Positions 25,334 through 34,426 of a stretch of DNA of 36,420 nt are shown here, one piece after another. The DNA is from an uncultured Acetatifactor sp. (lineage in GTDB: Bacteria; Bacillota; Clostridia; Lachnospirales; Lachnospiraceae). Under the pieces are notes generated by a model that was given only the letters and a program-made list of their open reading frames with translations, was not told where the DNA came from and searched no databases. The stretch covers positions 1 through 36,420 of the forward strand of contig CANQCF010000014.1 in the NCBI GenBank assembly GCA_947589505.1. Direction: 5' to 3'. The translations under genes were made by a program, and so were the position numbers. Position 1 is the first letter of the stretch. The number at the start of each line of letters is the position of its first letter.

Positions 25334-26185
25334 ATGGCATCAATGCGTGATATCAAGCGCCGGCGGAGCAGTATCCAGAGCACCCAGCAGATCACCAAGG
25401 CGATGAAGCTGGTGTCCACGGTAAAGCTGCAGAGGGCCCGCGGAGGCGCAGAGCGTTCCAAGTCCTACTTTACATGTATGTATGATACCGTCAGCAATAT
25501 CCTGGCCCGGGTGGGGCATGTGGAGCACAAGTACCTGATGCCCGGGAAGACCGGGAAAAAGGCCGTGATCCTCATCTCCTCCAACAGAGGTCTGGCGGGA
25601 GGCTATAACAATAACGTGGCGAAACTGGTCACCCGGAACCCGGAGTGGAAACCGGAGGACGTGCTGGTCTATGCCATCGGCAGCAAGGGCCGGGACATCG
25701 CCGCCCGGGCAGGCTTTGAGATCAAAGAAGACCACCCGGAAGTCATGGAGCAGCCCGCCTACGCGGACGCCATGTTCCTGACGAACAGGCTTCTGAAGGC
25801 TTTCGAGGCCGGGGAGATCAGCGAGATTTACCTGGCGTACACCGCCTTTAAGAATACCGTCAGCCATATCCCCACCCTGATAAAGCTTCTTCCCGTGGAA
25901 GTTGAGACGGGAGAGGCCCAGGACGGGGCTATGATGAACTTCGAGCCCGCCGACGAGGAGGCGCTGGACCTGATCATCCCGAAGTATATCGCCAGCCTGA
26001 TCTACGGCGGTCTTGTGGAGGCCCTTGCCAGCGAGAACGGCGCCAGGATGCAGGCCATGGACAACGCCACCAGCAACGCGGAGGAGCTGATCGACGACCT
26101 GGCCCTGATGTATAACCGCGCGCGCCAGAGCTCCATCACTCAGGAATTGACAGAGATCATCGCCGGCGCGGGAGCGATAGGCTGA
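25334..26185 (+). CDS. atpG: F-type ATP synthase subunit gamma
   Basis: The 283-residue rotor shaft has the N-terminal MASMRDIKRRRSSIQSTQQI helix and TKAMKLVSTVKLQRAR, a central ILISSNRGLAGGYNNNVAK, and the C-terminal helix with DNATSNAEELIDDLALMYNR and RQSSITQELTEIIAGA. The ATG at 25334 is chosen over 25328 because GAGGT is 8 bases from it but only 2 from the earlier one. Confidence 0.96.
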   Translation: MASMRDIKRRRSSIQSTQQITKAMKLVSTVKLQRARGGAERSKSYFTCMYDTVSNILARVGHVEHKYLMPGKTGKKAVILISSNRGLAGGYNNNVAKLVTRNPEWKPEDVLVYAIGSKGRDIAARAGFEIKEDHPEVMEQPAYADAMFLTNRLLKAFEAGEISEIYLAYTAFKNTVSHIPTLIKLLPVEVETGEAQDGAMMNFEPADEEALDLIIPKYIASLIYGGLVEALASENGARMQAMDNATSNAEELIDDLALMYNRARQSSITQELTEIIAGAGAIG

Positions 26186-26271
26186 CGGATCGCATAGCAG
26201 CCGGCAGGAAATGCGGCGGAAAGCTCCGCAGTCCGGAACAAGAAGAAAATAGGAACACGACGCCGCACTGA

Positions 26272-27693
<1,422 letters not shown>

Positions 27694-27712
27694 CGCGGTA
27701 AGGGAGGAAACT

Positions 27713-28117
27713 ATGGCGGAAAACAATGGGTACAGGCTCCGCGTCGTGACTCCGGAGCGCGTATTTTACGAGGGCGATGTGGAGATGGTGGAGTTTAATA
27801 CCACGGAGGGAGAGATTGGCGTCCTCCCGGGACATATCCCCTTGACGGTCATCATAAAGCCCGGCATCCTGGTGATCACGGAGCCGGAGGGAAAGAAAGA
27901 GGCAGCTCTTCACGCGGGCTTTGCGGAGATCCTGCCTGATGGCATCACCATTCTCGCGGAGATCGTGGAGTGGCCGGAGGAGATTGACGAGAACCGGGCG
28001 GAGGCCGCCCTGCAGCGAGCCAGGGAGAGGATCGCCAACCGGGATTCCCAGACGGATCTTGCCCGGGCAGAGACAGCGCTCCTGCGGGCTATGGCGCGAA
28101 TCGAAGTGCTGAAGTAA
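27713..28117 (+). CDS. atpC: F-type ATP synthase subunit epsilon
   Basis: This 134-residue subunit has the beta-sandwich pattern RLRVVTPERVFYEGDVEMVE, then GEIGVLPGHIPLTVIIKPG, and a two-helix C-terminal tail (ENRAEAALQRARERI, then LARAETALLRAMARIEVLK). The subunit damps ATP hydrolysis. GGGAGGAAACT precedes the ATG. It ends the operon; no strong terminator is seen directly after it. Confidence 0.96.
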   Translation: MAENNGYRLRVVTPERVFYEGDVEMVEFNTTEGEIGVLPGHIPLTVIIKPGILVITEPEGKKEAALHAGFAEILPDGITILAEIVEWPEEIDENRAEAALQRARERIANRDSQTDLARAETALLRAMARIEVLK

Positions 28118-28147
28118 AAAGACGTTTACTCTAAATAAGAACCAATG

Positions 28148-28201
28148 ATACGCAGCGTTCATATAGTTATTAGGAAAAGGTAACTATGAGGCGCTGCGTA
28201 T
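28148..28201. promoter_or_regulatory. Long hairpin covering the start of the 28200 gene
   Basis: The left arm (28148-28169) and right arm (28181-28201) pair along ATACGCAGCG/CGCTGCGTAT and TAGTTA/TAACTA, with small bulges and an 11-base loop. The right arm contains the weak TGAGGCG ribosome binding site and the first two bases of the ATG at 28200. The hairpin could hide the start site or act as an inefficient end for the atp transcript. Confidence 0.7.
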
Positions 28202-28673
28202 GGACTTTCAGACCAAAATCAGATTTACCCATCCCACGGGGGTTCCCATTCCGTTTTTTATGGCGTATCCCGGATATCTCTCATCATCTTCCGGGGAGGA
28301 GGAAGAAAAGAAGTGGAACCAGGATATGGAATATTTTCGCCGGACGTATCCTGCCAATGTGCGCAGGTGTCAGAGGCGGGTGGAGGAGATCCTGGATAAA
28401 ATGGATTACGAGGGCAGCATGATCTATGACGAGTACCCCGACAGCCTGGGCCTTCAGAGCCTTGCCCGCATCATCGCCGGCACGTTAAAAAAAGAGGACG
28501 GAGATTTCTACAGGCAGGCGGAAGAAGGCATGGGTTCCGGACAGACGGAGAGCAGAGAAGGCTGCGGACAGGCGGAGGAGATCAGCCTGGAGGATCTGCT
28601 GCAGGTGCTGGTCTGCAATGAGATTTTGCGTCGCAGGCACAAATCGGACAGACCGTCCTGGGACGGACAATAA
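28200..28673 (+). CDS. Conserved-looking hypothetical protein
   Basis: I do not recognise a domain. The 157-residue protein is soluble and charged. Its first ~100 residues look ordered (TKIRFTHPTGVPIPFFMAYPG, YFRRTYPANVRRCQRRVEEI, DEYPDSLGLQSLARIIAG). A glutamate/glutamine/glycine-rich linker follows, then a helical end (SLEDLLQVLVCNEILRRRHK). Codon usage matches the neighbours. The start codon lies in the right arm of a long hairpin. The stop codon is supplied by the first unit of the 40-41-bp repeat array. Confidence 0.7.
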   Translation: MDFQTKIRFTHPTGVPIPFFMAYPGYLSSSSGEEEEKKWNQDMEYFRRTYPANVRRCQRRVEEILDKMDYEGSMIYDEYPDSLGLQSLARIIAGTLKKEDGDFYRQAEEGMGSGQTESREGCGQAEEISLEDLLQVLVCNEILRRRHKSDRPSWDGQ

Positions 28674-28815
28674 AAGAGCACCAGCCCGAGCCGCAAGGGC
28701 CCGGCGGGCAATAAAAGAGCACCAGCCGAGCCACAAGGGCCCGGCGGGCAACAGAAGGGCACCAGCCGAGCTGCAAGGGTCCGGCGGGCAATAAAAGAGC
28801 ATCAGCCGGGACGCA
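28669..28815. repeat. Tandem 40-41-bp repeats between two genes
   Basis: Units start with AATAAAAGAGCACCAGCC near 28669, 28710, 28750 and 28790, spaced 41, 40 and 40 bases, the last unit being partial. Each has a CAAGGG[CT]CCGGCGGGC end. The first unit provides the stop codon of the 28200 gene, and the array ends just before the methyltransferase start. Confidence 0.88.
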
Positions 28816-28823
28816 CAGGGGCG

Positions 28824-30067
28824 ATGGACCACAGAGGAACTATGGACGAATTACGGAGTATTCTGGAAGAAGCGCTGAACGAAAAACTGAATCAGATCGT
28901 ATTGAGCAATTCCCGGGACTCTGCCCGGGCCGTAAAGGTGAAGATACGCCCTGTGCAGATCGGAGGAGAACTGAAATTCCAGGAGACCCGCTATCAGGGG
29001 ACGAAGGTTTTTCATGAAAATTTCGGCCGGGAGGAAACCGCGCTGCGGACAGAAAACTACCTGCGGGAACTGTTCCGTCAGGGACAGATGGACTGGGACG
29101 GCGGAACAGCCGCAGTTCTGGTGAGCAAAAAGGGAAAGATGACCGTGAAGGCGCGCCGGGGAGGAACCGGCATCAACGCCTCCACTGCCGGCGTCAAAGC
29201 TTCCGCCGTCAATGCATCCGCCGGCGGTCCGGCGGAAGATCCCGCTTTGCGCCTCGCCCACAACCGGGTGAAGCGTTATCTTCTTCCGGAGGGGGAGCCG
29301 GTGGACTTTTTGGTGGAGCTGGGTGTCCAGACCCCGGAGGGAAAGGTCCGGAAGGAGCGCTATGACAAGTTCCGTCAGATCAACCGCTATCTGGAATTTA
29401 TCGAGGACGTCTTAGAAGAGCTTCCAAAAGACCGGACCCTGCACATCGTGGATTTCGGCTGCGGGAAGTCCTACCTGACTTTCGCCATGTACTATTACCT
29501 CCATGTGAAACAGGGACGGGACCTGCAGGTGACAGGACTGGATCTGAAGGAGGACGTGATCCGGCACTGCAACGAGACGGCGGAAAAGCTGGGCTATGAA
29601 GGACTGCATTTTGAAATGGGGGATATCGGTGCATACCGGGGGAAGACCGGGCGGACATGGTGGTCTCCCTCCACGCCTGCGATACGGCCACGGACTATGC
29701 CCTGGAAAAAGCGGTGAAGATGGGGGCATCGGTGATCCTGGCGGTCCCCTGCTGTCAGCATGAGTTAAACCGGCAGATCAGCTGTGAAGTCCTGCGCCCC
29801 GCCCTGAAGTACGGCGTGATCCGGGAGAGGATTTCGGCGCTCCTCACAGATGCGGTCCGGGCGCAGATCCTGGAGCGGCAGGGGTATGACACCCAGATCC
29901 TGGAATTTATCGATATGGAACACACTCCGAAAAACCTTTTGATCCGGGCGGTAAAAAGGCAGGGCATGCGTGCTCCTTCCGCGGGGAAGGGGCTTGCGGA
30001 GATGGAGGAGTTTTTGCGGATTCACCCCCTGTTGGAGAGACTGACGGGAGAAGAAGGACAGCCTTAG
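28824..30067 (+). pseudogene. SAM-dependent methyltransferase, split by a one-base frameshift
   Basis: The first frame (28824-29717) has an N-terminal region, then HIVDFGCGKSYLTFAMYYYL, the SAM-binding motif I of class I methyltransferases, and VTGLDLKEDVIRHC. After YRG the frame is lost. The second frame continues with VVSLHACDTATDYALEKAV and AVPCCQHELNRQI, as expected for Methyltransf_32/GSTCD-like enzymes, to the stop at 30067. One added base in the run of five Gs at 29638-29642 would join the frames. The target RNA or other substrate is unknown. An ATG at 28842 is an alternative start. It could be a pseudogene, a phase-variable gene or a sequencing error. Confidence 0.82.
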
Positions 30068-30068
30068 T

Positions 30069-32603
30069 ATGAAGAAATTTCTGAAACCTATTGTGATACG
30101 GAGTCTGTTGTTCGTGATGACGTTTGCGGCGACGATGGCTGTGACGGACAATCTCCTGAACAGGGGGCATGACAACCTGACCATGGAGATGCAGGAGCCC
30201 ACCCTCCCCGTGATCACGATGCTCTGCGGCGACGTGGAGTACAACCAGCTGCACGGGTACACGGTTCCCATGGATACCGCAAGCCAGCGGGATACGGTCA
30301 CCGTTCTCGGCGAGGGCCGGAGCACGGATCTTGTGGTGGATACCTACGGCCGTGAAGTCAGTGACATCCAGGCGGAGGTCCGCAGCATGGACGGAAGCCG
30401 CCTGATCGAGAACATAGACTTAAACGGTTATGAGGAGGCGGAGGGCAGCATTCCGCTGACCGTTTCCTTAAAGGATCTGATCGAAAAAGACGAAGAGTAC
30501 ATGCTGGTGCTCCTTCTGAAGCTGGACGGCTGGCAGGAGGTTCGCTATTACGCCCGGGTGGTGTGGAATGAAGAGAGCCATCTGAAGGAAGACCTGGACT
30601 ATGTGCTGGATTTTCATGAAAAACTCTACGACCGGGAGGCGGCCCGGGATCTGGTAAAGTACCTGGAGACCAATTCCCGGCTGGAGGACAACAGTTCCTT
30701 CCACAAGGTGAATATCCACAGCAGTTTCCGCCAGATTACCTGGGGGGACATGAAGGTTTCCCAGCTTGGGGATCCCGTTGTGACGCTTCGGGAGATCAAC
30801 GGTCAGATCGCCTCTTTCCTGACGGACTTCTTTGTGTCGGTGAAGGGGGAGAACGACGATACCTATTACAGGGTGCAGGAATATTACAGGGTGAGATATA
30901 CGGCCCAGAGAATGTATCTGCTGAATTATGAACGCACCATGACCCAGGTGCCGGATGAGACGGATCTCTATGCGGGGGATAAGCTTCTCCTGGGGATCGC
31001 AGATGAAAACGTGGCCATGATGGAGAACGAGAGCGGCACGGTAGTGGCTTTCACCCAGGCGGACCGGCTGTTTTCCATTGACATGGCGGGACAGAAACTG
31101 GCGCTGCTCTTCAGCTTTTATGACAAGGAAAGCAGGGATGCCCGCAGCATATACGATCGCCACTCCATCAAGATTCTTGCTGTCGGGGACGAAGGCAGCG
31201 TGGATTTTGCCGTCTACGGTTATATGAACCGGGGAACCCGGGAGGGGGAGAACGGCATCCAGATCAATCATTATGACGCGGGAACGAATACCGTGGAGGA
31301 GATCGCATACATCCCCTGGGATCAGGCATATTTCAGTCTGGAGAGGGAGATGGAGGATCTCCTGTACCTGAACTCCGACAGGATTTTGTACCTGTCCCTG
31401 GACAACGCTGCTTACCGGGTGGATCTGGAGAAGGGAACCTATGAGAAACTCTTTGACGAACTGTACGACGGCTGCATGAAGGTTTCCGCGGATCACCGGA
31501 TCCTGGTCTGGCAGGAGCAGGGACAGAAGGAATATTCCCGGGAGATCCAGGTTCGTGATCTGGAACAGGATACCCAGGTGACCCTTCAGGGCCGGCCGGG
31601 GGAAGCGCTGAAAATTCTGGGCTTTATGGATAAGGATATCATTTACGGCGTGGCCGACGTCCGGCAGATCACAAGGCTGAATTCGGGACAAATGTTTTTC
31701 CCTATGTATAAACTCTGCATCTGCAAGCCGGACGGGACGATTTCCAAGGAGTACAGCCAGGATGGGATCTATGTCATGGACTGTTCCGTGGAGGAAAACC
31801 AGATCACGCTGGAGCGCATGAAAATGCAGGAAGACGGCAGCTTTGCCGCCTGCGGTCAGGATCATATCACCAGGACGGCTCAGGTGGAAAGCAGCAAGAA
31901 TCAGGTCGTGGTGGTGGATATCGACGTTTACAAGCGCTACGTGCAGATCCAGGTGACCGGAGAGATCGATTCGCAGAAGACCCAGCTCCTTACCCCGAAA
32001 AATGTGATCCATGAGGGAGAGGACAGCCTTGTGCTGGAGGCAGAATCCCCGGTTCCCCGGTATTATGTCTACGGCCCGTACGGCGTGGACGAGATCTGCG
32101 TTTCCGTGGGAAACGCTGTGGACAGGGCTTACGAGGTGGCGGGTACGGTGACTTCGGAGTCGGGAGAAAAAATATGGCAGAGGGGAAGCCGCGCCACCCG
32201 GAACCAGATCATGGCCATCAAGGAGCCGGAGCAGGTGGAAACCTCAGAAAGCCTGGCCTACTGCCTGGACACAATGCTGCGGTATAAGGGGATCTCCGTG
32301 GACAGCGCGAAACTGCTTCAGGAAGGGCAATACCCCCTGGACATTCTCCAAAACAACCTGACGGATGCAATGGCGATCGACATGACGGGATGCAATTTGG
32401 ACGCCATGCTCTACTATGTGAATCAGGATATTCCGGTGCTGGCGGTGCTGTACAGCGGTGAGGCGGTGCTGGTCACGGGCTTTAACGAATCCCAGGCGGT
32501 GATCTTCCAGCCCTCCGCGGGAAAACTGTATAAAAAATCCCTGAACGACACGGCCCAGTGGTTCGAAGAAAACGGGAATTGCTTTTTCACATATATACCC
32601 TAA
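30069..32603 (+). CDS. Large exported protein with a C39-peptidase-like C-terminal domain
   Basis: The 844-residue protein begins with a membrane anchor (PIVIRSLLFVMTFAATMAV) and has a long extracytoplasmic part. Residues ~70-200 and ~300-640 contain repeated beta-rich stretches with a WD/propeller-like look (for example NVAMMENESGTVVAFTQADR). The last ~110 residues resemble a C39-type papain fold: SLAYCLDTMLRYKGI with a candidate cysteine, then PVLAVLYSGEAVLVTGFNES. There the His expected before VxxxGxx is absent, so activity is doubtful. No named family is assigned. Its stop codon lies in the terminal repeat of the structured element. Confidence 0.7.
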   Translation: MKKFLKPIVIRSLLFVMTFAATMAVTDNLLNRGHDNLTMEMQEPTLPVITMLCGDVEYNQLHGYTVPMDTASQRDTVTVLGEGRSTDLVVDTYGREVSDIQAEVRSMDGSRLIENIDLNGYEEAEGSIPLTVSLKDLIEKDEEYMLVLLLKLDGWQEVRYYARVVWNEESHLKEDLDYVLDFHEKLYDREAARDLVKYLETNSRLEDNSSFHKVNIHSSFRQITWGDMKVSQLGDPVVTLREINGQIASFLTDFFVSVKGENDDTYYRVQEYYRVRYTAQRMYLLNYERTMTQVPDETDLYAGDKLLLGIADENVAMMENESGTVVAFTQADRLFSIDMAGQKLALLFSFYDKESRDARSIYDRHSIKILAVGDEGSVDFAVYGYMNRGTREGENGIQINHYDAGTNTVEEIAYIPWDQAYFSLEREMEDLLYLNSDRILYLSLDNAAYRVDLEKGTYEKLFDELYDGCMKVSADHRILVWQEQGQKEYSREIQVRDLEQDTQVTLQGRPGEALKILGFMDKDIIYGVADVRQITRLNSGQMFFPMYKLCICKPDGTISKEYSQDGIYVMDCSVEENQITLERMKMQEDGSFAACGQDHITRTAQVESSKNQVVVVDIDVYKRYVQIQVTGEIDSQKTQLLTPKNVIHEGEDSLVLEAESPVPRYYVYGPYGVDEICVSVGNAVDRAYEVAGTVTSESGEKIWQRGSRATRNQIMAIKEPEQVETSESLAYCLDTMLRYKGISVDSAKLLQEGQYPLDILQNNLTDAMAIDMTGCNLDAMLYYVNQDIPVLAVLYSGEAVLVTGFNESQAVIFQPSAGKLYKKSLNDTAQWFEENGNCFFTYIP

Positions 32604-32764
32604 CAGTTCACGCGTCCGACTGCCCCTGGCCGGAATCGTGCTTGCACGAGGTGCCGGCCAGGGGTAGCCGGACGCAGGGAGCGCCATCTTATGAGCAAAG
32701 GAAGCTGCGAAGCAGCGGGAAGCGCGGAGCGCGGCTTTGCGAATGGCGCGAGTGAACTGTTAGG
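32599..32764. repeat. Structured repeat element, copy 2 (166 bp, single unit)
   Basis: The ends CCTAACAGTTCAC (32599-32611) and GTGAACTGTTAGG (32752-32764) are perfect inverses and differ from the ends of copy 1. The same order follows: a long hairpin whose arms differ from copy 1 but still pair (CCCCTGGCCGG with CCGGCCAGGGG), the shared apex TCGTGC/GCACGA, and GGGAGCGCCATCTTATGAG. GCTGC-GAA-GCAGC and GGCTTTGCGAATGGCGC come next. Shared blocks are near-identical while helices differ in sequence. Confidence 0.82.
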
Positions 32765-32783
32765 TTCGAGGGATGTGGAACGG

Positions 32784-32812
32784 TTGACTTTTGGGGAAAA
32801 ATGTTCTATGCT
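32784..32812 (+). promoter_or_regulatory. Promoter of the YegP-like gene
   Basis: TTGACT (32784-32789), a 17-base spacer and TATGCT (32807-32812), 20 bases after the structured repeat and about 65 bases before the ATG at 32878. Confidence 0.75.
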
Positions 32813-32877
32813 TAAAGAGTGGATGCGGAGACCTGCGTCCGAAAAAAGAACACAATATACACAGGAGGTTACGAATC

Positions 32878-33249
32878 ATGGGCAAGTTTGTGATGAAAGA
32901 GACAAAGACCGGCATCAAGTTTGATCTGAAAGCCGGAAACGGCGAAGTGATCGCTACATCCGAGGTTTACACCACCGAGGCGGCATGTAAGAACGGTATC
33001 GCGAGCGTTGCTAAGAATGCACCCATTGCAGCTATCGAGGATCAGACCGTGGACGGCTGCGCAACTGAGAAGAACCCCAAGTTTGAAGTATATCTCGACA
33101 AGGCGGGTGAGTACCGTTTCCGCCTGACCGCCGCAAACGGCCAGACCATCGCTGTCAGCGAAGGGTATAAGGCAAAGGCAGGCTGCTTAAACGGCATTGA
33201 GTCCGTGAAGAAGAACGTGGTGGACGCGCCCACCGTAAAGGCGGACTGA
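32878..33249 (+). CDS. YegP-like DUF1508 protein
   Basis: This 123-residue protein contains two DUF1508 modules in tandem: KFVMKETKTGIKFDLKAGNG with EVIATSEVYTTEAACKNGI, then KFEVYLDKAGEYRFRLTAAN with QTIAVSEGYKAKAGCLNGI. The start at 32878 follows ACAGGAGGT at good spacing. The family is widespread, and its function is not established. It is probably highly expressed, judging by the strong promoter and ribosome binding site. Confidence 0.88.
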   Translation: MGKFVMKETKTGIKFDLKAGNGEVIATSEVYTTEAACKNGIASVAKNAPIAAIEDQTVDGCATEKNPKFEVYLDKAGEYRFRLTAANGQTIAVSEGYKAKAGCLNGIESVKKNVVDAPTVKAD

Positions 33250-33264
33250 TCCGCGGAAAAGCTG

Positions 33265-33410
33265 CCGGGAACCGTGATCGTGTGAGATGCGGCCGGGAAA
33301 GCGCCCCCCGGGACGGCCCAGCCGGGAAAACGTTCCCGGGTGGCCGCGGCCGGGAGCCGTAATTGTGTGAGCCGCGGCGGGAAAACGTCCCCTGGGGCGG
33401 CCTGGCTGTC
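33265..33410. repeat. Degenerate G+C-rich repeat between yegP-like and small-protein genes
   Basis: CCGGGAACCGTGATCGTGTG (from 33265) and CCGGGAGCCGTAATTGTGTG (from 33350) begin two ~57-base copies spaced 85 bases apart. A related CCGGGAAAACG segment lies between them. The stretch is very G+C-rich compared with flanking genes. Confidence 0.7.
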
Positions 33411-33435
33411 GTGACGGAAAGAAAGGAATGGATCA

Positions 33436-33657
33436 ATGGAAGACATCAAGGAAAAGATCACAGAGATCGTAGAGAAGATCACCAAGGATGAAAAGATGAA
33501 GGAGCAGTTCAAGAAGGATCCCGTGAAGGCTGTGGAATCCGTCCTGGGGGTAGACCTTCCGGACGACGCGGTGAAAAAGATCGTTGACGGTGTGAAGGCG
33601 AAAGTCACTCTGGACAGTGTGGACGATATCGCTTCAAAGCTGAAAAAGATGTTTTGA
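33436..33657 (+). CDS. Small helical protein, unknown function
   Basis: The 73-residue protein is highly charged and almost entirely helical. It reads MEDIKEKITEIVEKITKDEK, then FKKDPVKAVESVLGVDLPDD and KIVDGVKAKVTLDSVDDIA. The DPVKAVESVLGVDLPDD stretch looks like the leader part of nitrile-hydratase-like (NHLP) proteins, but there is no core peptide or modification gene nearby. A natural-product precursor is therefore unlikely. AAAGGAATGG precedes the ATG, and a terminator follows. Confidence 0.75.
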   Translation: MEDIKEKITEIVEKITKDEKMKEQFKKDPVKAVESVLGVDLPDDAVKKIVDGVKAKVTLDSVDDIASKLKKMF

Positions 33658-33678
33658 TGAAAAAAAGATGAGAGACAG

Positions 33679-33717
33679 AACCGGTGTTCCGAGTGCGGAC
33701 GCCGGTTCTTCTGTATT
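33679..33717 (+). terminator. Intrinsic terminator after the small helical protein
   Basis: AACCGGTGTTC (33679-33689) pairs with GGACGCCGGTT (33697-33707) with two G-U pairs, then TTCTTCTGTATTTT. Confidence 0.7.
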
Positions 33718-33770
33718 TTCGGAGATCTGTTTTGCCGGCAGCAGAGTCCTGACAAAAATCGTATGTCTGC

Positions 33771-33799
33771 GAATATTATTGAAAAATTTCCACATGATA
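33771..33799 (+). promoter_or_regulatory. Sigma-G/F-type sporulation promoter of spoVT
   Basis: GAATA (33771-33775), a 17-base spacer and CATGATA (33793-33799) fit the known forespore sigma-G/F consensus. The start would be about 75 bases before the spoVT ATG. Confidence 0.7.
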
Positions 33800-33878
33800 A
33801 CTCCATGCCCGAGGATTCGAAAATCATCGGATCAATTCAATAGAAAGAAGAAAACGAAAATGGAGGAAATAGAAGGAA

Positions 33879-34424
33879 ATGAAAGCAACAGGAATTGTCA
33901 GAAGAATAGATGATCTGGGAAGAATCGTGATTCCCAAGGAGATTCGCCGCACCCTGCACATCCGGGAATCCGACGCGCTGGAAATTTTTACCGACCGGGA
34001 AGGCCAGATCATCTTAAAGAAGTATTCGCCCATCGGTGAGATGACAACTTTCGCGAAACAGTACGCGGAGAGCCTTGCCCAGGTATCCGGGCACGCGGCG
34101 CTGATTGCCGACCGGGACCAGTTCATCGCCACTGCCGGCGGCTACCGCCATCTGGTGGGAAAGAGCGTCAGCCATCAATTGGAAGAAAAGATCAACAACC
34201 GTGAGACCGTCCTTGCATCCAAAGGGGACCGGGGGTTTATTCCCGTCAGCGAGGAGGGCGGCGAGATCTTTATCCACCAGATGATCGCCCCCATTATCTG
34301 CGAGGGGGATATCATCGGCAGCGTTGCGCTTCTGGAGGACGATAACAAAGGCAAGATGGGCGAGGTCGAACAGAAACTGGTGCTCTCCGCCGCCGGCTTT
34401 CTGGGAAGACAGATGGAGCAGTAG
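33879..34424 (+). CDS. spoVT: Stage V sporulation protein T, AbrB-family regulator
   Basis: SpoVT is a forespore transcription regulator. The 181-residue protein has the N-terminal AbrB swapped-hairpin DNA-binding domain: MKATGIVRRIDDLGRIVIPK, then EIRRTLHIRESDALEIFTD. A GAF-like C-terminal domain follows from about residue 56 to the end (HAALIADRDQFIATAGG, then IHQMIAPIICEGDIIGSVALL). The length is typical. A forespore-type promoter lies upstream, matching sigma-G control known for spoVT in Bacillus. Confidence 0.95.
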   Translation: MKATGIVRRIDDLGRIVIPKEIRRTLHIRESDALEIFTDREGQIILKKYSPIGEMTTFAKQYAESLAQVSGHAALIADRDQFIATAGGYRHLVGKSVSHQLEEKINNRETVLASKGDRGFIPVSEEGGEIFIHQMIAPIICEGDIIGSVALLEDDNKGKMGEVEQKLVLSAAGFLGRQMEQ

Positions 34425-34426
34425 CC

